From: Dehalococcoidia bacterium
GTDB taxonomy: Bacteria; Chloroflexota; Dehalococcoidia; Dehalococcoidales; RBG-16-60-22
Direction of reading: 5' to 3'
Assembly (NCBI GenBank): GCA_030615035.1
Contig: JAUXAC010000020.1
Span: forward strand, 1-18,275
DNA length: 18,275 bases
Both the position numbers and the translations under genes were made by a program. Shown here one piece after another: positions 13,533 through 18,275 of the stretch (its first letter is position 1; every line of letters begins with the position of its first letter). The notes below the pieces were generated by a model, which saw nothing but the letters and a program-made list of their open reading frames with translations, was not told the origin of the DNA and searched no databases.

Positions 13533-13762
13533 GATTCCTTACCTCCCTCTCTACCGGGTTGTCGACCACGGCTTGTATCAGCTCAGGCCATAATTCGCAC
13601 GTTTATAGCTTCCCACACTCTCCATTTTACGCTGATGATTCTTTGGCGGCAAGGGAGGGAGAGTGAAATAATCCAAGGTTACACAATCCGCTATTTTGTG
13701 TGGTGAAGGCTTAACCCAGTATGATGGGCCAAGGTCTGGTGGGATACACTAGCTCGATTCTT

Positions 13763-13777
13763 CAGTCAGTCTGACTG
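13763..13777. promoter_or_regulatory. 15-bp perfect palindrome between the specificity subunit and the 63-residue gene
   Basis: CAGTCAG-T-CTGACTG is symmetric on both arms. It lies 22 bp past the stop of the specificity subunit gene and about 230 bp before the next start on that strand. It may be an operator or a weak terminator stem (CAGTCA/TGACTG); no T run follows. Confidence 0.35.
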
Positions 13778-13798
13778 CATACCTGGCTAAATGCCGCT

Positions 13799-15232
13799 TT
13801 AATCTTGGTTCCCTTCAGCAATTTCCCTTAATCTCTTCTCAAGTAGCTTCACTGCTTCATCTTCAATTTGGTTGGCTTTGTCCCTTTTGTCGTATGCTTT
13901 AAAAGTAAGATTGCCTATCTTGTCCTCGACTTCTTTGTTTTTGGGTTTCAACACTAGGATGTTGTTGAATAATTCTCCTGCCTCTCCGATTTCATCAACA
14001 ACTCCGCCGTAGATCAGACGTTGAAACTGCACCTCTCCATACGTACTAAGCAAAAAGGTGGTTAGATAGCCCGGATGTATTTCATTTTCCTTAGGAATGA
14101 TCCTCAAAAGATGGTTCGTAGCAGCCCATTCATTCCAACCATCCCTAACTAACGAGAGCCTCCCAATAGTACCAGAACAAGTTACGAGAATCCAGTTCTT
14201 TTTAACAATGTACGATTCCAGATTCTTCATCTTTTTCCAGATATACTTTATGTCTTGGGGTTTAATTTGTGGGATGTGGGTTCCCTGTAGCAAAGGAATG
14301 CCGTCAGACGGCTCCCTTACGTATGCTCTTTTAAACCTTGGAGGCACAAATGAGTCAGCTACATCCTCCAGTCTTTTCACTATTTCAGATTTTGCCTCCA
14401 TCAAGTTTTGAATTGCTAAGCGAGACAATGGTAAATGATAGGACGCATCCAACCGCAGAGTTAGCTCGTTTGCCTTAACTTCAAAACTTCTAACAATCCT
14501 TCCATTCTCTCCGCCAAAGTACTCAATATCATCTTCATCTAGTACAGGCAGTCCCAGTCCCGAATATAGCGTCTCTTCCGCTTTAAAGAGAAGCCCTTGA
14601 GCTTCTTCCCTTAGTCGGTGGGCTTCTAATATCTTCTTGTTTATCTTTTCCTCTAGTTCGGGAATTTTAGGAATAGGAATAGAAGCTACATGATGCGGTT
14701 CTATGTGTTTCACTGTCGAACCATACCGATCCTTGGTCAGGAAGGCTTGACCCATCCAAGTACTGAGATATGCATACAAGTAGCCTACGCCGTTCTCATT
14801 TTTCGGAACTATTCTTATTAAATCATCCGACAAGACACATGTTTCCAATAGTTTCGTGGCAATCAAACACCTTCCGATAGTGCCAGAACGAGTTATTAAT
14901 AGCCATTTTTCTTTAGTTGCTACATCTTTGGGGTAATTTATTACAAACTTCTTTGCTTTTGGCAAAAACATAATAACTTCACTGGGTATGAGAAATGGAT
15001 CTCCGTTCTTTTTGGAAACATACCTTCTCTTGAATCTACCAGGCCAAAATAGGTTATCGGCCAAGTCCTGGACGGATTTTATTTCTATCTCTCTTTCTTC
15101 TAATTCGCCCATCAGAATACTGGAAGCAATAACATCTTTTGCATAAAAACTTGCATCAAGTCGTTTCTCTTCATTGGTTACCCAATGACTCTCTAAATTG
15201 AACGCTTGAAATAATGTATCCGCCGGGGGCAT
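13799..15232 (-). CDS. hsdS: Restriction-modification specificity subunit (HsdS-like, two TRDs)
   Basis: 477 residues. It is built of two homologous halves about 236 residues apart: RLDASFY (24) and RLDASYH (260), FKRRYV (67) and FKRAYV (300), RSGTIGR (115) and CSGTIGR (352), YGSTVKHI (170) and YGGVVDEI (408). SGTIG is typical of target recognition domains of type I and IIB specificity subunits, and each half ends in a charged helix (such as LEEKINKKILEAHRLREEAQ) acting as spacer. Known members bind a split DNA target and dock the methyltransferase. The start codon overlaps the stop of the methyltransferase gene as TAATG, so the two are co-translated. There is no sign of a frameshift. Confidence 0.9.
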   Translation of the reverse strand: MPPADTLFQAFNLESHWVTNEEKRLDASFYAKDVIASSILMGELEEREIEIKSVQDLADNLFWPGRFKRRYVSKKNGDPFLIPSEVIMFLPKAKKFVINYPKDVATKEKWLLITRSGTIGRCLIATKLLETCVLSDDLIRIVPKNENGVGYLYAYLSTWMGQAFLTKDRYGSTVKHIEPHHVASIPIPKIPELEEKINKKILEAHRLREEAQGLLFKAEETLYSGLGLPVLDEDDIEYFGGENGRIVRSFEVKANELTLRLDASYHLPLSRLAIQNLMEAKSEIVKRLEDVADSFVPPRFKRAYVREPSDGIPLLQGTHIPQIKPQDIKYIWKKMKNLESYIVKKNWILVTCSGTIGRLSLVRDGWNEWAATNHLLRIIPKENEIHPGYLTTFLLSTYGEVQFQRLIYGGVVDEIGEAGELFNNILVLKPKNKEVEDKIGNLTFKAYDKRDKANQIEDEAVKLLEKRLREIAEGNQD

Positions 15233-17031
15233 TATGCCATCCCCTTTCTTCTAACCCATTCTTTAAACATTTGGGCAACTGAGGGGAGATGATCATCAAT
15301 TAAAGGTTGGCTATTCGCATCAAGTTCCACTTCTCCCTCTGGTGTAGTGCTAAATACTGGATTGCCTCTTCGGTCATGACCAACCCTTTCTGGAATTGCC
15401 ATAAATATCTCATAATCTTGCTGGAGTTTCTCCTGTTCAGGCGTTTTCTTTTTCAATATGAGGATACTTGTTTGTGTTCCCGTATGTGGTTCAAAAGTTT
15501 CTACAGGTAAGTCAACGCTTGCCATTATATAAGCCTTTTTAAATATCCATCCCCGGATCCATGTCAGCCCGGGATTGCTGAGAATACTGTCAGGAAGTAC
15601 GATTCCCAAGACACCACCAGGTTTTAGAAAATCCAAGCACCGTTCTATGAATAATTGTTCTGGCGGGAGTGAAGTTCTCGGGGAACTGGCACCAAACGTA
15701 GTTAGTTCAAATTGACCTAATATGTCCGGATTATCAATTACCGCTTTTGTTCCAAAAGGTGGATTGGTTACAACTATGTCAAACTCTCCCAGGTGTATTG
15801 TTCTTTTAGCTTCGTCGTTCCAATTCGATTGTGCATCAAGAGAATTGGCATTAACGATATTTGCAGAACCATCACCATGCATAACCATGTTCATTTGAGA
15901 TACTTTTACTAGGAATGGGTTAAAATCTATGCCAAAAAAGTTACTGTTTGCGACATCTCGAACCAAATCTCTCAGTTGGTCGTATCTGAGGCCCCGCTTT
16001 AAGAATAACTGTTTTATCTTTTGCACGCCTGCTATTAGAAATCCTCCTGTTCCGACAGCGGGGTCTAAAAGTTTCAGTGCTCCCGGGCTTGTTAATTTCT
16101 CTTCAGAGCAAAAAACAAAAAGCATTTCTATGGTCATGTTACAAACATTTCTTGCGGTGAAAAACTCCCCTCTGTCCCCTCTCAAGTTGGGACCTACTAT
16201 TTCCTCGTAGGCTTCACCTTTTACATCTGTCTCAGTTTCTACAAGAGTGAACCTCTGTAACTCTGAAACCACATATCTTAGAACAGTATCGTTTAGTTCT
16301 ATAATTTCGTCGCCCCTAAAGATGTATTTATAACGTTCTTTTACCTTTTTGAAAACGTTTGTTAGTCTTTTTCTGGCTTCAGAGATCTCTTCCCCAGGCA
16401 GAATGTAGAACTGGAGTGTTGGGCTATATTGCTCGTCATAAACCTTTATGAAAATAAGTTTTTGTAGCTCTTCAAAGGCCTTATCTTTTTGGAGCCCTTG
16501 ATTAGCATAAATGTAATTATGAGCTCGTTTGAATACTTGTTTAAGATTCACAGCCGGGACGAGGCTTCCTCTTGTCGGCTTTGGGATGGTAGTTTCTCCT
16601 CGTTTCGGCATATCAGGAATTTGAGCTAAAACTTTTCTGCCTCTCTCCTCAACAGCTTTGAATGCTAACCTTTCATTACCTACCCAAAGAGCGAATGAAC
16701 TATTGGGAGATGCAGCTATATAACTTGCAAGCTGGTCAACGCCCTCTTTTCTATCCGATGGTTTAACATTTTCGGTCTTTATCTCAAGAATCATGTAAAT
16801 ATTCTCTTGTGTATGCCCTTTGTTTTCATAAAAGACAACAATATCGGCCCTCTTCCTTGCTCTTCCCATTTTGACAGAAAATTCAATATCAATATCGCTT
16901 TTGCTATAGCCATATTCTTCAACAAGACTTCTGGCTACATCTTGCCTTACTTTTTCCTCGGCTGTATCTTTCCTTAGCCTTCCAGTAATAAAGCACTTTA
17001 TTTTTCCGGGTGGTATTACTTCCTCTGGCAT
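15232..17031 (-). CDS. N6-adenine methyltransferase fused to an N-terminal PD-(D/E)xK-like nuclease domain
   Basis: 599 residues; GGGGA precedes the ATG. Residues about 15-130 resemble the HSDR_N type nuclease domain, with RADIVVF (Asp63) and LEIKTE (Glu83, Lys85) as the D...ExK set. Residues about 280-520 form an HsdM-type methyltransferase: GEFFTARNV (motif X region, 288-296), LLDPAVGTGGFL (SAM-binding motif I, 321-332), NPPFG (catalytic motif IV, 423-427) and GVLGIVLPDSIL (473-484). A helical domain lies between. Nuclease and methyltransferase in one chain with a separate specificity subunit is the layout of type IIB enzymes such as BcgI. No HsdR helicase gene is in the window, so a classical type I system is unlikely unless that gene lies elsewhere. 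Confidence 0.88.
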   Translation of the reverse strand: MPEEVIPPGKIKCFITGRLRKDTAEEKVRQDVARSLVEEYGYSKSDIDIEFSVKMGRARKRADIVVFYENKGHTQENIYMILEIKTENVKPSDRKEGVDQLASYIAASPNSSFALWVGNERLAFKAVEERGRKVLAQIPDMPKRGETTIPKPTRGSLVPAVNLKQVFKRAHNYIYANQGLQKDKAFEELQKLIFIKVYDEQYSPTLQFYILPGEEISEARKRLTNVFKKVKERYKYIFRGDEIIELNDTVLRYVVSELQRFTLVETETDVKGEAYEEIVGPNLRGDRGEFFTARNVCNMTIEMLFVFCSEEKLTSPGALKLLDPAVGTGGFLIAGVQKIKQLFLKRGLRYDQLRDLVRDVANSNFFGIDFNPFLVKVSQMNMVMHGDGSANIVNANSLDAQSNWNDEAKRTIHLGEFDIVVTNPPFGTKAVIDNPDILGQFELTTFGASSPRTSLPPEQLFIERCLDFLKPGGVLGIVLPDSILSNPGLTWIRGWIFKKAYIMASVDLPVETFEPHTGTQTSILILKKKTPEQEKLQQDYEIFMAIPERVGHDRRGNPVFSTTPEGEVELDANSQPLIDDHLPSVAQMFKEWVRRKGMA

Positions 17032-17355
17032 ATTTCCCCTCTCCTTAGGTGAATTTGATAATCACGGCTTTGCGAAAGCTATTTAACTAGACAGTATGTA
17101 GCTTTGCCGCTCTCCTCGCAAAACGCCCAGAATCCCTGCTTGACTAGAGTATAACACAAAAAATCCAGTCTGTGGGTAAAGCGCTGCCTGATGCTTGCCC
17201 AGCATCGCATAGGAGGAGCGCCATGGGTTGCTGAACAAATCGTCAGAATGTTCAAAAGGGACAGCTTCCCTTCTATTCGGTGCGGTTGTCAAGGGTTGGC
17301 GATATTGACACCACCTATTTTAGTAGTATAATCCACATTACAGGGGGTGATAGTA
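17032..17355. other. Divergent intergenic region between the methyltransferase and GIY-YIG genes
   Basis: 324 bp with no convincing gene. It holds the sigma-70 promoter of the GIY-YIG gene near its right end and must contain the promoter of the methyltransferase operon, for which TATACT on the - strand near 17150 is only a weak candidate. An open frame on the - strand (17083-17292) lacks a ribosome binding site and was not accepted. Confidence 0.5.
17305..17332 (+). promoter_or_regulatory. Consensus sigma-70 promoter of the GIY-YIG gene
   Basis: TTGACA at 17305-17310 and TATAAT at 17327-17332 are both perfect, with a 16-bp spacer. The expected start lies about 15 nt before the GGGGGTG ribosome binding region, giving a very short leader. 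Confidence 0.8.
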
Positions 17356-17670
17356 ATGGCTCTTTCTGGTCACCGCTTTCCATTCACCGAACAAAATGTC
17401 AATAATGCTCCAACAGATAAAGGTGTTTATGCTCTGTATGATGAAAATGTAACAATCTATATCGGGAAAGGCGACGGGGAAAACGGTATAAGAGAGCGAC
17501 TACAACGCCACAAAAGAGGCGATGAGGGTAAATGCACCCAAGAAGCTTCCCATTACTGCCGTGAGCCTTGCAGTAACCCAGCAACCCGTGAAAAAGCTTT
17601 ACTAGAAGAATATAAACAAACATATGAGAAGTTACCTCGCTGTAATGATGTAATGCCACAAAAATCCTAG
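17356..17670 (+). CDS. Stand-alone GIY-YIG domain protein
   Basis: 104 residues from the ATG at 17356; CAGGGGGTGA lies five bases upstream, and a GTG inside that site at 17347 is less likely. GVY (23-25) and YIG (35-37) with ten residues between are the hallmark pair, followed by GIRERLQRH (Arg46) where the family places its catalytic Arg, and TREKALLEEY (Glu79 or nearby) for the metal-binding Glu. There are several Cys (60, 68, 72, 96) that could bind a metal. Small GIY-YIG nucleases act in repair, homing, restriction or phage defence. Position next to the restriction-modification pair, transcribed away from it, suggests a defence or mobile role. Confidence 0.78.
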   Translation: MALSGHRFPFTEQNVNNAPTDKGVYALYDENVTIYIGKGDGENGIRERLQRHKRGDEGKCTQEASHYCREPCSNPATREKALLEEYKQTYEKLPRCNDVMPQKS

Positions 17671-17891
17671 TCGGCGTTAAACTTGCAAGAGTATACACCC
17701 GTGCCTGTTCCAACTAATTTACCGTCTTTACTAAATTGAAAGTCTCGATTCCCGAATGGTAGATTATCACCAATTAAGTGGAGTCGTGGCTCGCCACTCG
17801 GTGTGACCCTAAAAATTAGCATTAAATTAGTAACTACATCATTTATAACTTGTTCCTTTAATTTAAGTTTTTTTGCGTTTTGCCTTAACAT
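17667..17891 (-). CDS. 74-residue hypothetical protein, tail to tail with the GIY-YIG gene
   Basis: GAAGGGA stands directly before the ATG at 17891, a rather tight spacing, so the true start may be slightly downstream. The N-terminal third is basic and helical (LRQNAKKLKLKEQVINDVV). The rest looks like a small beta domain (VTPSGEPRLHLIGDNLPFGN, then FSKDGKLVGTGTGVY). Its stop and that of the GIY-YIG gene share the palindrome CTAG, so the genes overlap by three or four bases. No family was recognised. Confidence 0.5.
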   Translation of the reverse strand: MLRQNAKKLKLKEQVINDVVTNLMLIFRVTPSGEPRLHLIGDNLPFGNRDFQFSKDGKLVGTGTGVYSCKFNAD

Positions 17892-17909
17892 TCCCTTCTA
17901 CTTGCACTC

Positions 17910-17925
17910 AAGGTATACTTACCTT
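17910..17925. promoter_or_regulatory. Palindrome AAGGTA-TACT-TACCTT, possible operator
   Basis: Perfect 6-bp arms around four bases, 18 bp upstream of the start of the 74-residue gene on the - strand. Position suits a repressor site. It could also form a small hairpin in the leader. Confidence 0.4.
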
Positions 17926-17995
17926 AAACAATAAGCCAATTTGTTCCCTTCAGTATATCGAAAGATAAGATATGTTATTTATCTAAAGCCATACC

Positions 17996-18011
17996 CCTAA
18001 TAATCATTAGG
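17996..18011. other. Short perfect inverted repeat CCTAAT-AATC-ATTAGG
   Basis: A six-base stem with a four-base loop in the AT-rich stretch 17926-18072, which otherwise shows no gene or recognised signal. A second weak stem, AGATAA/TTATCT, lies just before it. Confidence 0.4.
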
Positions 18012-18072
18012 TATGATAACAGAGTTGTTTTGGGGCTTTCAGGTCTTATTAAGCATAACCAATAATAAGTCA

Positions 18073-18275
18073 CTAACAACACACTTTCGGTCTTTATTAG
18101 CGTATTAGCAGTTTACACCTAATAGTGGCTAACAAGCCGCTAACAACGATTTATTAGCATATTACGCCTAACCGCTAACAGAGTCGGTGGCTCCGAGACT
18201 AACAACGATTTATTAGCATATTACGCCTAACCGCTAACAGAGTCGGTGGCTCCGAGACTAACAACGATTTATTAG
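18073..18275. repeat. Tandem array with exact 59-bp period, cut by the window end
   Basis: Two identical 59-bp units occupy 18140-18198 and 18199-18257, and a third begins at 18258. A diverged unit at 18073-18139 shares CTAACAAC, TTATTAGC-TATTA, CCTAA and GCTAACA in the same order. Each unit contains TTATTAGC, two further TAAC words and a weak stem around GTCGGTGGCTCCGAGAC. There are no spacers of differing sequence, so this is not a CRISPR array. Confidence 0.9.

Noticed and set aside
17083..17292. 69-residue open frame on the - strand
   Set aside because: No ribosome binding site, odd composition and a location in a promoter region; likely a chance frame.
18140..18257. Tandem units as integron attC sites (59-base elements)
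   Set aside because: The length of 59 and one RYYYAAC-like word (GCCTAAC) fit, but no GTTRRRY partner exists on the same strand and there is no cassette or integrase gene. The period is most likely coincidence.
18073..18275. CRISPR array
   Set aside because: The whole 59-bp unit repeats identically, with no variable spacers and no cas genes in the window.

Overview
The window looks like a chromosomal segment of an uncultured anaerobic bacterium, most likely Chloroflexota of the Dehalococcoidia type. This rests on the style of the proline/alanine-linked lipoproteins, the frequent GGGGGTG ribosome binding sites and general protein character. It is an inference, because no marker gene is present.

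Region 1 (1-4700) carries a tRNA-Leu(UAG) gene on the + strand and, on the - strand, a tight five-gene operon of four lipoproteins and one four-helix membrane protein. Two of the lipoproteins are diverged paralogues. The last lipoprotein gene reads straight through the tRNA gene on the opposite strand.

Region 2 (about 4900-10945) is a compact + strand block that looks like a mobile or virus-related island. It holds a sigma-70 region-2-like protein, a roughly 680-nt gene-free stretch packed with hairpins and closed by a strong intrinsic terminator (a candidate large ornate non-coding RNA), nine small genes including Cys-rich proteins, a FtsK/HerA/Zot-type packaging ATPase, a DUF932-like protein and a final 57-residue protein, ended by a 17-bp perfect stem. 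A 43-bp motif with two GCGGA boxes 21 bp apart occurs exactly twice, once before the RNA and once before the ATPase gene. It may be the promoter read by the island's own sigma-like factor. A second repeated signal, AACTGAATAGGGGGTG, precedes many of the small genes. No integrase or capsid gene was recognised.

Region 3 (about 11000-17900) is defence-like. It has a 298-residue protein with a restriction-enzyme-style C-terminal tail, a three-gene cluster centred on a membrane protein with a C-terminal zinc ribbon, and an overlapping pair encoding a nuclease-methyltransferase fusion and a two-TRD specificity subunit (BcgI-like layout, without a separate HsdR helicase). A stand-alone GIY-YIG protein follows under a near-perfect sigma-70 promoter, tail to tail with a small hypothetical gene.

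The window ends (18073-18275) in a tandem array with an exact 59-bp period that continues beyond the edge.
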